From Streptomyces tardus (lineage in GTDB: Bacteria; Actinomycetota; Actinomycetes; Streptomycetales; Streptomycetaceae), in contig NZ_JAELVF020000001.1 in NCBI RefSeq assembly GCF_018101125.2, positions 1,190,998 to 1,254,997 on the forward strand: 64,000 nucleotides of DNA. The letters are read 5' to 3'. The notes below the pieces were generated by a model, which was not told the DNA's origin, did not search any database, and saw nothing but the letters and a program-made list of their open reading frames with translations. The position numbers and the translations under genes were made by a program. Shown here in pieces: positions 26,389 through 35,116 of the stretch (position 1 is its first letter; every line of letters starts with the position of its first letter).

Positions 26389-27407
26389 ACATGCCCCTGA
26401 AGGTGGCCCTTTCGGGCTTCGGCACCTCCGGCGGCGCACGGCTCGCCGGCTACCGCTCGGTGGCCGGCGCGGAAGTGGTCGCGGTGGTGGACCCGGGCGA
26501 GCAGGCCCGCGCCCGGGCGGCCCAACTGCTGGACGGCGGGCGGGTGTTCGGCTCCCTGGAAGAGCTGCTCGCCTCGCCGACCGGTGCCGCGCCGGACGTG
26601 GTCGACATCTGCAGCCCGCCGGTCTTCCATGTGCCGCAGACCAGGGCGGCGCTGGCCGCCGGTGCCCATGTCATCTGCGAGAAGCCGGTCGCGGTCACCG
26701 GCGAGGAGGCGCGCGGCCTGGTGGAGCTGGCGCGCTCGCGCGGCCGGCTGCTCTTCCCGTTCCACAACTACGGGACGTCGCCGGTGATGCGCGAGCTGTC
26801 GACCGCGGTGGAGGAGGCCGGGATCGGCCGGCTGGAGTCCGCCGTCTTCCGTATCCTGCGCGACCGGCACGCCCGCGGTGTCGCCGGCTTCGCGCCGGAC
26901 TGGCGACGGTCCCGCGAACTGGCGGGCGGCGGCATCCTGTTGGACCACGGCACGCACTGCGTCTACATGGCGCTGCGGCTGTTCGGCAGACCGCCCAAGC
27001 AGGTCTCCTGCACGGTCGGGCGGGCCGGCGGCGATCCGGCGGCCGTCGACGAGGAGGCCCGGCTGCGGCTGGACTTCGGCGACTCGCACTGCGACATCGA
27101 GCTGAGCTGGACCAGCGGAGTGCGCTCCAACCACTACTCGGTGCACGGTTCCGGCGGTTGGCTGCGGATCGACGACGGAGTCGTCGAGAGTGCGGCGGGC
27201 GGCAGCACCCACCGTCGGAATCTGGTCTCCCCGAGCAAGGACCAGACGCATCTGGAGTGGTTCCCGCCGATGTACCGCGAGTTCCGCGGCGTGCTCGCCG
27301 ATCCCGTGTCCTGGCACCGGCCGGCGACGGAGATCGTCGAGACCGCCCGGGTCGTGGAGTGCGCGTACGCCTCGGCCGCCGCGGGCGGTCCGGAAGTGCC
27401 GCTGTGA
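26385..27407 (+). CDS. Gfo/Idh/MocA-family NAD(P)-dependent oxidoreductase
   Basis: 340 residues. An N-terminal Rossmann fold (LKVALSGFGTSGGARLAGY) and the conserved EKP motif in HVICEKPVAVTGEEA identify the family, which oxidises or reduces sugars and inositols; GGGILLDHGTHCVYM is the family's C-terminal-domain helix with the catalytic His region. The GTG start overlaps the phosphatase stop. Probably an inositol- or sugar-oxidising step supplying a ketone to one of the aminotransferases. Confidence 0.88.
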   Translation: MNMPLKVALSGFGTSGGARLAGYRSVAGAEVVAVVDPGEQARARAAQLLDGGRVFGSLEELLASPTGAAPDVVDICSPPVFHVPQTRAALAAGAHVICEKPVAVTGEEARGLVELARSRGRLLFPFHNYGTSPVMRELSTAVEEAGIGRLESAVFRILRDRHARGVAGFAPDWRRSRELAGGGILLDHGTHCVYMALRLFGRPPKQVSCTVGRAGGDPAAVDEEARLRLDFGDSHCDIELSWTSGVRSNHYSVHGSGGWLRIDDGVVESAAGGSTHRRNLVSPSKDQTHLEWFPPMYREFRGVLADPVSWHRPATEIVETARVVECAYASAAAGGPEVPL

Positions 27408-27410
27408 GCA

Positions 27411-27443
27411 CGGTGCGTGCCGCCCTCGCGGCGGCACGCACCG
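27411..27443. terminator. Bidirectional terminator between convergent genes
   Basis: A perfect 14-base stem (27411-27424 with 27430-27443) and a 5-base loop, starting four bases after the oxidoreductase stop and ending before the stop of the convergent glycosyltransferase. Confidence 0.75.
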
Positions 27444-27449
27444 CTTCGT

Positions 27450-28379
27450 TCAGCCGGCGGCAGGCAGCCCGATCGCTCGGGTGAGCAGCGGTGCCTCCTC
27501 GGTCAGGTTGTCCAGCGCCGTGGAACGTTCATGGGAGGCGAAGTAGTGGCAGATCACACGGTCTTCCCGGTCCGGGAGCCACTCCAGGCGGCCCGACCGG
27601 TAGGGCTCCTCCAGGCTCTGCGAGGCCGTACCGAGCCGACCGCCGAGCAGCGAGTACGACATCTGCGTCACATAGCGCGGCGCGAAGCTGATCTCCCGGG
27701 GCAGTCCGGCCAGGGTGCGCTCCAGGAAGTCGGCGTCGAAGAAGCGGATCCGGTCCACGGCGGAGAACCCGCAGCACATGTACGACACATGGGGCACACC
27801 GGGCAGGTGGTCGGGTATCCAGTGCACGCCCTGCGGCTCCCAGCCGAACTCGGGCGAGTAGAGGAAGGCGGGGCGCTCGTCCACCGGGGCGGCGGCCCAG
27901 TCGATCAGCCGCTGCGGGCGGGTCAGGAAGACCACGTCGCTGTCCATGCTCACCACCGACCGGCTCTCGGCGAGCAGGAAGTAGTCGACCAGCTGGAGGA
28001 TGCGGACGTTGTTCTGCCGCACCGCGGCGAGCACCGGACGGTCCGCCAGCAGCTCGGCCACCCGGGCGTCCGCCTCCGCGCGCTCGATGACCCGCACTCC
28101 GGGCACCAGCCGCTTCAGCCGGGCGACGTCGACGGCGGTCAGCGTGCCGTCGTCGTGCACGACGGGCGTGACCTCCGGCCAGCAGCGGGCCAGCGACTTC
28201 ACCGCGAAGAGGTACAGCGGCACGTGGTCGGACGAGACCAGGCTGTGCACCTCCACGTCGTGGCTTCCGGTGAACTCCGGGACCCGGGTGCCGAAGAGGC
28301 CGCGGGTGACGGAGAACGCCGTACCGGCGCCGCCGGAGCGCTCGGCTCCGTGGGGGGAGGCGGTCTCGGTCTGGCTCAT
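27450..28379 (-). CDS. GT-A-fold glycosyltransferase-like protein
   Basis: 309 residues. The centre has VSMDSDVVFLTRP, a DxD metal/nucleotide-sugar motif, preceded by a Rossmann-like nucleotide-binding half and followed by an HYFASHE segment that may give the C-terminal His. The start at 28379 has AAGGAGA upstream. It is the only gene of the cluster's left half on the minus strand and diverges from the subunit 3-like gene with only 30 bases between start codons. It presumably transfers a sugar to the cluster product, but the exact family is not recognised. Confidence 0.65.
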   Translation of the reverse strand: MSQTETASPHGAERSGGAGTAFSVTRGLFGTRVPEFTGSHDVEVHSLVSSDHVPLYLFAVKSLARCWPEVTPVVHDDGTLTAVDVARLKRLVPGVRVIERAEADARVAELLADRPVLAAVRQNNVRILQLVDYFLLAESRSVVSMDSDVVFLTRPQRLIDWAAAPVDERPAFLYSPEFGWEPQGVHWIPDHLPGVPHVSYMCCGFSAVDRIRFFDADFLERTLAGLPREISFAPRYVTQMSYSLLGGRLGTASQSLEEPYRSGRLEWLPDREDRVICHYFASHERSTALDNLTEEAPLLTRAIGLPAAG

Positions 28380-28409
28380 ACGGATCTCCTTGAACAAAGG
28401 GGGAGGAAC

Positions 28410-29102
28410 ATGGACGTACCGGTTGATTATTCTCAACTAACTTCAGAAAGAGAAGAGTTGACGTGGCTTCACTTCTCCGGGAACCAGGCGGAGGTGGTGC
28501 GGGAGGCGATGGCGCTCCTCGTCCCCGGACCGACGGACCTGCCCGGCGAACAGGAGCCCGGCGCCCGTGAGGCCGACGCGGTCCGCTACGCCGACCGACT
28601 GCTCGGCGCCTTCCGCACCGAGCCACCGCTGATCTACGCGGCCGGCTCCGGCAGCGCCCACGTACCGCTCTCGCCGGAGCAGCGGCACGGCTGGCTGATC
28701 CGGGTGCGGGAGTTGCAGGACGCCTACCGCCAGGGCACCGCGCTCCTGGACCGGCTCGCCGACGGCGACTTCGCCGACGCCGACCCCGAGGTGCGCCACC
28801 GCGCACTGCGCGACCCCCGGGCGCACACCTTCCGCGGACTGCTCTTCGACCACGCGATCGAGGGAACGTACGGCGATCCCGTCTACCGCGGGCGCCCGGC
28901 CCCCGGCAGCACGGTGCTCCCCACCCCGCCCCTGCCTCCGCCCTCTGCACCGGGAAGCACCGAGTCCTCGGAGAGCGCCGCGCCCGCGCCCGCGCCCGCG
29001 CAAACCGCCGCGCCCGCCCCGTACGGCGTGGAGACCACCGCGCTGCTGCGGGACTTCACCGCCGCCGCGCGCCGGGTGGTACTGGGCGGCGACGATGGCT
29101 GA
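28410..29102 (+). CDS. Gluconate 2-dehydrogenase subunit 3-like protein
   Basis: 230 residues. The middle part, from HGWLIRVRELQDAY to FDHAIEGTYGDPVYRGRP, matches the pattern of the small (subunit 3) chain of membrane gluconate/fructose dehydrogenases, including the EGTYGDPVY signature. A long Pro/Ala/Ser linker follows. No Tat or Sec signal is present, unlike the periplasmic enzymes, so it should act in the cytoplasm. It starts after GGGGGAGG and overlaps the following GMC oxidoreductase by 8 bases, implying a two-chain complex. Confidence 0.7.
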   Translation: MDVPVDYSQLTSEREELTWLHFSGNQAEVVREAMALLVPGPTDLPGEQEPGAREADAVRYADRLLGAFRTEPPLIYAAGSGSAHVPLSPEQRHGWLIRVRELQDAYRQGTALLDRLADGDFADADPEVRHRALRDPRAHTFRGLLFDHAIEGTYGDPVYRGRPAPGSTVLPTPPLPPPSAPGSTESSESAAPAPAPAQTAAPAPYGVETTALLRDFTAAARRVVLGGDDG

Positions 29103-30789
29103 GCGTGCGGTGGTGGTCGGCAGCGGCCCGGGCGGATCGGTCGCCGCGATGGTGCTGGCCGAGCGGGGCTGGGACGTCACGGTGCTCGAACGCGGCCCCA
29201 GCCACTTCGACGACCTCGCCGAAGCAGTCCCCTCGCACCGCTTCTCCTCCGACGAGGTCAAGGGGCCGGTCCGGGGCTTCGAGTACCCGGACGTGCTGGC
29301 CGAACCGCGCGTCTACGAGGAGCGCCGCCCCGGCGGCGGGCGCCACACCGGCTTTGTCAACGCGCTGCCGGCCACCGTGGGCGGCGGCTCGGTGCACTGG
29401 GACGCCAAGACTCCCCGGCTGTGGGACCTGGACTTCGCCAAACGCTCGCTGCTCGGCCCGCTGCCGGACGCCGACGTACGGGACTGGCCCTTCGACTACG
29501 CCGAACTCGCTCCGCACTACGACGAGATGGAGCAGATCCTCGGCGTCCAGGGCTCGCTGGCGCAGCTGCCGCACTCCCCCACCCTGCGGCACGCCCCGCG
29601 CGGCGCCGACTTCCCGATGCCGCCGGGGCCCGACCAGTCCTCCTCGCTGCGGATCGCCGACGCGGCCCGCTCCCTGGGGCTGCGCCCCTTCCCGATGCCG
29701 ATGGCCGCCAACTCCCGCGCCTACGACGGCCGTCCGGCCTGCTTCGACTGCGGTGCCTGCTGCGGCTACGGCTGCCCCAACCAGTCGCGGGGCAGCGCGC
29801 TGGTGCCGCTGAGGCGGGCGGTGCTGGCCGGCGCCGAGGTGATCCCGCACGCCACCGCGACCCGGGTGCGGTACGAGGGACGGCGAGCCCGCTCGGTGGT
29901 GTGGCGGGACGCGGCGGGCCGGGAGCACGAGCTGCCCGCCCGCCGGGTGGTCCTGGCCGGGTCCGCGGTGGAGACCTGCCGGCTGGCGCTGCTCTCCGAA
30001 CTCCCGGACCCGGCCGGGCTGGTGGGCCGGTACCTGATGTTCCACTGGTACTCGGTCGCCTACGGGCTCTTCGCGGGCGAACGGGTGCGCGGCGAGCGCG
30101 GCCGGAACATCACCCACGCACTGGACGACTTCGCCGACCCCGACCACCCCGGCGCCCGGGCCGCCGCGCAGGACGCGGGACTGCCCTACTTCCGCGGCGG
30201 CGTGGTGGAGCTGGGCGGCACACCGCTGGGCCGGGTGGCCGAGGGCCGGGTCTACCGGCGGCTGCTGCCGGAGCTGGCCGAGGTGCCGTACGGCGCGGCG
30301 TTCAAGCGGCTGATGCGCGAAAGCCCGCTGCGCGACCGGCTGTTGGGCGTTCAGATGCACGGCGAGGACGTCCCCCAGCGGGAGAACACGGTGACCCTCG
30401 ACCCGCACCTGCGGGACTGGCGCGGCGTCCCCGTGCCCCGCATCCGCTGGGCGCCGCACCACCACGAGACGACGGCCCAGCGCTTCTACCTGCCCCGGCT
30501 CGCGGCGCTGCTGCGCGCGGCCGGCGCCGACGCCGTCGCCGCGCTCCCGGAGACCCGCTCGGCGGCCTTCCCCGACGAACCGGCCTTCGTGCCGGGCAAC
30601 TTCCACACCCTCGGCGGGATGCGCATGAGCGAGGACCCCCGCTCCGGCGCCACCGACGGCGAGGGCCGGCTGCACGGCATGGACAACGTCTTCGCCGCCG
30701 ACGGCAGCCTCTTCCCGGGCTCCGGCGCGCACAACCCGACTCTGACGCTGATGGCGACCGTACTGCGGAACACCAGGAGGACGACGTGA
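29095..30789 (+). CDS. GMC-family FAD oxidoreductase (gluconate/polyol dehydrogenase large-subunit type)
   Basis: 564 residues. The FAD-binding AVVVGSGPGGSVAAMVLAERG is at the N-terminus and HTLGGMRMSEDP ... VFAADGSLFPGSGAHNPTLTLMA, the GMC C-terminal signature, at the end. A cysteine cluster CFDCGACCGYGCPNQS lies near residues 220-235, as in dehydrogenase-type rather than oxidase-type GMC proteins. With its small partner it probably oxidises an alcohol on the sugar or cyclitol, handing electrons to an unidentified acceptor. No cytochrome subunit is nearby. Confidence 0.88.
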   Translation: MAERAVVVGSGPGGSVAAMVLAERGWDVTVLERGPSHFDDLAEAVPSHRFSSDEVKGPVRGFEYPDVLAEPRVYEERRPGGGRHTGFVNALPATVGGGSVHWDAKTPRLWDLDFAKRSLLGPLPDADVRDWPFDYAELAPHYDEMEQILGVQGSLAQLPHSPTLRHAPRGADFPMPPGPDQSSSLRIADAARSLGLRPFPMPMAANSRAYDGRPACFDCGACCGYGCPNQSRGSALVPLRRAVLAGAEVIPHATATRVRYEGRRARSVVWRDAAGREHELPARRVVLAGSAVETCRLALLSELPDPAGLVGRYLMFHWYSVAYGLFAGERVRGERGRNITHALDDFADPDHPGARAAAQDAGLPYFRGGVVELGGTPLGRVAEGRVYRRLLPELAEVPYGAAFKRLMRESPLRDRLLGVQMHGEDVPQRENTVTLDPHLRDWRGVPVPRIRWAPHHHETTAQRFYLPRLAALLRAAGADAVAALPETRSAAFPDEPAFVPGNFHTLGGMRMSEDPRSGATDGEGRLHGMDNVFAADGSLFPGSGAHNPTLTLMATVLRNTRRTT

Positions 30790-31868
30790 CCGACCACAGT
30801 CCCGCACCCCGGGCCGCGACACCGCGCCCGCGCGCACCCGAGTACGCCTTCGACCCGGCGGCGGCCCTGGGCTGGAAGAACATCGGACTGGACGGACTGG
30901 GCTGCTTCCTGCGCTCCGTCGAGGCGGTGCTGGTGGGGCACGGCTACGGGGGGAGGGAGATCGCGCAGGGCATGGCCGTACCGCTGGACCTGGTGCGGCG
31001 CGGCGAGTGGTACGGGCCGATGAGCGAGTTTCCCGCGTGCACCGTGCGCTGGCACCTGGCCGGGATCGGCGACGGAGACCGGCAGTGGCCGCTCGTCGCC
31101 GAAGCGCTGGAGTCCGGCGCCCCGGTGGTGCTGATGCCCGACGGTTTCCACTGGCCGGGCGACGAGTACGAGGGCCGCGAGCACTTCCACCACCACATGG
31201 TGCTGGCCCACCGCCTCGACGAGCAGGGCCTGCATCTGCTGGACATCGACGCCCCGGCCGCCGAAGGGTACCGCCGGATCGTCGAGGTCGACGCCGAGCT
31301 GCGGATGTCCTGTTCGCGTGTCGCGCTGGTCGAGGACGTCACGCCCCCGCGCGAGCGCCCCGCCGAGGAGGTCGCCGAGGCGCTGCTCCCCTCCTCACTG
31401 GCCGCCCTCGCCGAGGACATCGCCGAACTCCGGGCGTTCCACGGCCGGGTGTGGTCCGGCGGCCCGCTGCCGGTACTGGTCGCCAAGGGCATGGACGTCC
31501 TGGTCCTCGGCGACATCCAGCCTCAGCTCTTCCTGCTCGGCCACGCCCTCGCCGGCGCGGAAACGGAGTCGGTGCGGCGCGTCTCGCAGGCCGCGCTGAC
31601 CGCGGCAGGACGGGCGCAGAAGCTCGGCCTGCTCCTGCTCGGCCTGCACCGTTTCCAGGCCGAGGGGGTCTACGCCGTCGCCCACGAGGAGATCTCCCTG
31701 CTCGCGGACAGCCTGGAAGGACTGCTGGGCGAGATGCACCGCTGGCACGGGAGCGAACGCCCCCCGGCGGCCGAGACGGACGGCGAACGCATCACCCGCC
31801 GGCTGCTCGGCGAGACGCAGTGGTGCTTCGGCGCGGGAAAACCGTTGGAGAACATCGCCATCGGATAA
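30786..31868 (+). CDS. BtrH-like protein, putative acyl-ACP:product acyltransferase
   Basis: 360 residues, GTG start overlapping the oxidoreductase stop. The N-terminal 150 residues hold a Cys in GLGCFLRSVEAVL, a GGREIAQGM helix, VVLMPDGFHWPGDEYEG and a His-rich HHHMVLAHRLDEQGLHLLDID; Cys-His-Asp in this order is the pattern of papain-like BtrH N-terminal domains. BtrH, in butirosin biosynthesis, transfers an acyl group from a carrier protein to an aminoglycoside amine. The C-terminal half is mostly helical and unrecognised. The ACP encoded next fits the role, but the assignment is by pattern only. Confidence 0.5.
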   Translation: MTDHSPAPRAATPRPRAPEYAFDPAAALGWKNIGLDGLGCFLRSVEAVLVGHGYGGREIAQGMAVPLDLVRRGEWYGPMSEFPACTVRWHLAGIGDGDRQWPLVAEALESGAPVVLMPDGFHWPGDEYEGREHFHHHMVLAHRLDEQGLHLLDIDAPAAEGYRRIVEVDAELRMSCSRVALVEDVTPPRERPAEEVAEALLPSSLAALAEDIAELRAFHGRVWSGGPLPVLVAKGMDVLVLGDIQPQLFLLGHALAGAETESVRRVSQAALTAAGRAQKLGLLLLGLHRFQAEGVYAVAHEEISLLADSLEGLLGEMHRWHGSERPPAAETDGERITRRLLGETQWCFGAGKPLENIAIG

Positions 31869-31971
31869 CCGAGCGGCTCATGGAAACGCCTTTCCCAAGG
31901 CCCTGTGGAGTGAAATCCCATGGGGTCCGAAAAGCGTTTCCCGATGCAATTTCCTTGACTCAGTAAAACCG

Positions 31972-32000
31972 TTGACAGCATTCTTCGCCGGGCATAGCGT
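31972..32000 (+). promoter_or_regulatory. Candidate promoter ahead of the ACP gene
   Basis: TTGACA (31972-31977) and TAGCGT (31995-32000) are 17 bases apart, a good principal-sigma match, in a relatively AT-rich 208-base gap. An 8-base inverted repeat (GGAAACGC 31882-31889 with 31934-31941) lies upstream and may be a regulator site or a terminator. Confidence 0.6.
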
Positions 32001-32076
32001 CTGCTCGTGCCCGGCCGCGCCGCACTATCGGCGCACCGGTGAATCATTGTTCGCTTTCGGTGAGGAGAGCAGTGGT

Positions 32077-32349
32077 ATGGGTTCGGACGGCGAGATACTC
32101 CAGGAAATTCGTACAGTCCTGGTGGAGCAGTGCGACACCGCACCGGATCGGGCGGCGGAAATCACCCTGGACGACCCGGTGTCCGCGCTGGAACTGGACT
32201 CGATCACCATGGCCTACGTCTTCAGCCACTTCGAGCAGAAGCACGATCTCACTTTCGAGAACGACGATATCGACCCGATGCGCTACAGCACGGTGCGAGA
32301 GCTCGTCGAAACCCTTTCCGGTCGCATCGCGGAGGCCGGCACCCGATGA
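32077..32349 (+). CDS. Acyl carrier protein 1
   Basis: 90 residues. The phosphopantetheine site is ALELDSITMAY with Ser42, at the expected position for a free-standing ACP. The acidic helix II and III residues (NDDIDPM) fit. GAGGAG precedes the ATG. The methyltransferase start overlaps its stop. It probably carries the acyl group for the BtrH-like protein upstream or the acyl-building enzymes downstream. Confidence 0.88.
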   Translation: MGSDGEILQEIRTVLVEQCDTAPDRAAEITLDDPVSALELDSITMAYVFSHFEQKHDLTFENDDIDPMRYSTVRELVETLSGRIAEAGTR

Positions 32350-33383
32350 CGTCCGACAGTGCGCTGCTGCCCGTCGGCCAAGCGGAGGCGGCGGCTCCCG
32401 ACGACGCCCTGCTGATGGAGGTGCTGGCGTCGCAGTACCGGCTCTCCGCGGTGGCCGTGGCCGACCGCCTCGGGGTGTTCGCCGCACTGGCCGAGCAGCC
32501 GTCCGCCGCCGCCGCGCTGGCCGCCGCCCGTGAGCTGCACCCGCACGGCACGGCGGTCCTGCTGGACGCGCTGGCGGCACAGGGACTGCTGACCGTGTAC
32601 GGCGGCGCGTACCACCCGACCGCCTCGGCGCGGGCCTTCCTGCTGCCCGGCACCGCCCGCTACTGGGGTCCGATGCTCGGCCTCGGCTGGGACGAGCGCT
32701 GCACCGCCGTCCGCACCCTGGTGACCGAGGGGACGGCGTACGGCTACCGGGGCAAGGGGATCTGGGACACCCACAACCGCTCCCGCCACCACGGCGAGCT
32801 GTTCGCCCGCGCCATGCACGCACACTCCGCGGGACCGGCGGCAGCGCTCGCCGCAAGCCTCGAACTCGGCGACTGCACCAGCCTGTTGGAGATCGGCGGC
32901 GGCGTCGGCACCTACTCGCTCGCCCTGGCCGGACGCAATCCGCGGCTGACCGCGCAGGTCCTGGACCTGCCCGTGGTCGAGCGCCAGGCCGTACGGCTGA
33001 TCGAGGACTCGGGCCTGACCGGGCGGGTACGGCTGCGCGCCGGCGACATGTTCGGCGAGACCTGGCCCGGCGACCAGGACCTGGTGCTCTTCGCCGACGT
33101 CCTCAGCGACTGGGACGACGAGGGCTGCCGCGCCCTGCTCGGCCGCGCCCGCAAGGCGCTCGCGCCCGACGGGCGGCTCCTGATCCACCAGGTACTGCTC
33201 GACGACTCCCGGCACGGCTCGGACTCGGCGGCCGGCTACTCGCTGGCGCTGGCCGTGATGACCGGCGGCCGGCTGCGCACCCTGCCCGAACTGGCCGCGC
33301 TGCTCGCGGAGTCGGGCTTCGGGGAGTGCGCGGCGACCCCCGCCTACGGCCACTACTCGTTGATCACCGCGCGCCCCGACTGA
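32346..33383 (+). CDS. O-methyltransferase, acetylserotonin-OMT/CrtF type
   Basis: 345 residues. An N-terminal winged-helix dimerisation domain (SAVAVADRLGVFAAL ... LLDALAAQGLL) precedes a SAM domain with LLEIGGGVGTYSLALA, LDLPVVE, RAGDMFGE and a DVLSDWDDEGC segment corresponding to the catalytic region of this family. In plant and bacterial homologues a His is the catalytic base; here the DWDDE segment follows Ser instead of His. It methylates a hydroxyl, amine or carbon in the cluster product; the target is unknown. Confidence 0.85.
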   Translation: MTSDSALLPVGQAEAAAPDDALLMEVLASQYRLSAVAVADRLGVFAALAEQPSAAAALAAARELHPHGTAVLLDALAAQGLLTVYGGAYHPTASARAFLLPGTARYWGPMLGLGWDERCTAVRTLVTEGTAYGYRGKGIWDTHNRSRHHGELFARAMHAHSAGPAAALAASLELGDCTSLLEIGGGVGTYSLALAGRNPRLTAQVLDLPVVERQAVRLIEDSGLTGRVRLRAGDMFGETWPGDQDLVLFADVLSDWDDEGCRALLGRARKALAPDGRLLIHQVLLDDSRHGSDSAAGYSLALAVMTGGRLRTLPELAALLAESGFGECAATPAYGHYSLITARPD

Positions 33384-33461
33384 CCCGCGGGGCAGCCCGG
33401 TCATCCGCCGCTACGGAGCCCCGTACGCGCGAATCCACTCCCCGGTGAATCTGGAGCAGAC

Positions 33462-34508
33462 ATGGACAACCAGCCCCGTGTTACCGCCATCATCACCAGC
33501 CGGGAGCGCTTCTCCTACGCGGAGGAGTCGCTCAGGAGCTTCTACGAGCACACCGAGCTCCCGTGCCGTGTGGTGTACGTCGACGTCAACTCCCCCCAGG
33601 ACCGGTGGGAACGGCTCAAGCGGCTCGGCGACGAACTGGGCTTCACCGCGATCCGCCTGAACAAGTACGTCTCGCCCAACTGCGCGCGGAACGTCGGACT
33701 GCGCTTCGCCGAGAGCGAGTACGTGGTCTTCCTCGACAACGACGTGGACTACACGCCCGGTTGGCTGGAGCCGCTGGTCGCCTGTGCGGACAAGGAGAAG
33801 GCCGCCATGGTCGGCCCGCTCTACCTGCACGGCCCGCTGGACGAGCAGGTGGTCCACATGGCCGGCGGCGACATGGAGTTCTCCGGCGTCTGGGGCACCA
33901 GGGAGTTCAAGCAGACCCAGCGGTACTTCATGAAGCACATCACCGAGGTGCCGGAGAAGGAGATGCGGCGCCAGCAGTGCGACATCATCGAGTTCCACTG
34001 CGCCCTGGTGCGCCGCGAGATCTTCGACCGGGTCGGCGGGATGGACGAGGGGCTGCTCACCACCCGTGAGCACCTGGACTTCAGCCAGCGGGTGCTGGAC
34101 GCCGGCGGCACGGTCTGGTTCGAGCCCGAGTCGGTGATCACCTACCGGATGCCGCCGCCCTTCGCCCTGACCGACCTGCCGTACTTCATGCTGCGGTGGA
34201 GCGACGCCTGGACCGAGGACACCCTGCGGCACTTCGCCAACAAGTACGGGATCAGGCCCAGTTACGTCGAGCGCGTCACCAAGAACCGCAAGGGCCGGCA
34301 GTGGCTGCTCTTCGAGCAGATCAAGCAGTACCTGCCCGACAGCCTCGGCGAATCCGGCACCAAGGTCGTCAAACGGTCGTTCCAGAAGGTCGAACCGCTG
34401 CTCAACCGCGCAGTGGTGGAGGTGCTGACCTTCCGCGACGAACCGCTCCAGTGGCAGGTCCACCACGGCTCGGCCGACCGCACCCGCGCGAAGGTCCCGG
34501 CCTCATGA
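33462..34508 (+). CDS. Family 2 glycosyltransferase
   Basis: 348 residues. The GT-A fold opens with VTAIITSRERFSYAEESL and continues to VVFLDNDVDY, the D-x-D nucleotide-sugar motif; a later MDEGLLTTREHLDFSQRVL gives the catalytic acid region seen in GT2 enzymes. Cytoplasmic, with no membrane helices. The kinase gene overlaps its stop. With the minus-strand glycosyltransferase-like protein it gives the cluster two candidate sugar-transfer steps. Confidence 0.85.
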   Translation: MDNQPRVTAIITSRERFSYAEESLRSFYEHTELPCRVVYVDVNSPQDRWERLKRLGDELGFTAIRLNKYVSPNCARNVGLRFAESEYVVFLDNDVDYTPGWLEPLVACADKEKAAMVGPLYLHGPLDEQVVHMAGGDMEFSGVWGTREFKQTQRYFMKHITEVPEKEMRRQQCDIIEFHCALVRREIFDRVGGMDEGLLTTREHLDFSQRVLDAGGTVWFEPESVITYRMPPPFALTDLPYFMLRWSDAWTEDTLRHFANKYGIRPSYVERVTKNRKGRQWLLFEQIKQYLPDSLGESGTKVVKRSFQKVEPLLNRAVVEVLTFRDEPLQWQVHHGSADRTRAKVPAS

Positions 34509-35116
34509 GCGGCGCTCCCACCGCCGGCGAGGGCGACGGCGAGGGCGTCGGCCCGCCCGTCGGCCCGCCCGTCGACATGAAGGCGCCGGTGGTGGTCATC
34601 ACCGGCATCCCCGGCAGCGGCAAGTCCACCATCGGCGCGCTGCTCGCCGAGCGCTTCGAACGCGCCGCGCTGATCGAGGGCGACACGCTGCGCCGCATGG
34701 TGGTCTCCGGCCGGGTCGAGATGTCCCCGGAACAGGATCCGCAGGCGCTGCTCCAGTACGGGCTGAGACTGCGCCACCTGGCCTGCCTCGCCCGCTCCTA
34801 CTCCGCCGCGGGCTTCCCGGTGATCGCCGAGGACAACATCCTCGGCGCCTATCTGGAGGAGTTCGTCGCGATGCTCGGCGACACCGTCACCGCGCACGTC
34901 GTCGTACTGGCCCCGCGCGCCGAAGTGGTGCGCGGACGCGACGCGGCCCGGCCGCACCACGCGTACGGCGACGACGGCTGGGGCGCAGAGGCACTGGACG
35001 CGACCTTCCGCGAGGAGACCGCCCGGATCGGCCACTGGCTGGACACCTCCGAGCAGAGCGCGTCGGAGACCGCCGACACGGTCTGGCGGCTGCTGGGCCT
35101 GGGCGAGGAGCGGTGA
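34505..35116 (+). CDS. P-loop kinase, chloramphenicol phosphotransferase/gluconokinase-like (paralogue 1)
   Basis: 203 residues. Walker A is GIPGSGKST; then LIEGDTLRRMVVSGRVEMSP, IAEDNILG, VVVLAPRAEVVRGRD and HWLDTSEQSASETAD. This order matches small-molecule kinases of the chloramphenicol 3-O-phosphotransferase group. It is clearly paralogous to the gene at 51351-51914, but its catalytic-loop Asp context differs (IEGDTLRRM against VRGDFFRRM). It may phosphorylate a biosynthetic intermediate or inactivate the finished product. It overlaps both neighbours by four bases. Confidence 0.75.
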   Translation: MSGAPTAGEGDGEGVGPPVGPPVDMKAPVVVITGIPGSGKSTIGALLAERFERAALIEGDTLRRMVVSGRVEMSPEQDPQALLQYGLRLRHLACLARSYSAAGFPVIAEDNILGAYLEEFVAMLGDTVTAHVVVLAPRAEVVRGRDAARPHHAYGDDGWGAEALDATFREETARIGHWLDTSEQSASETADTVWRLLGLGEER

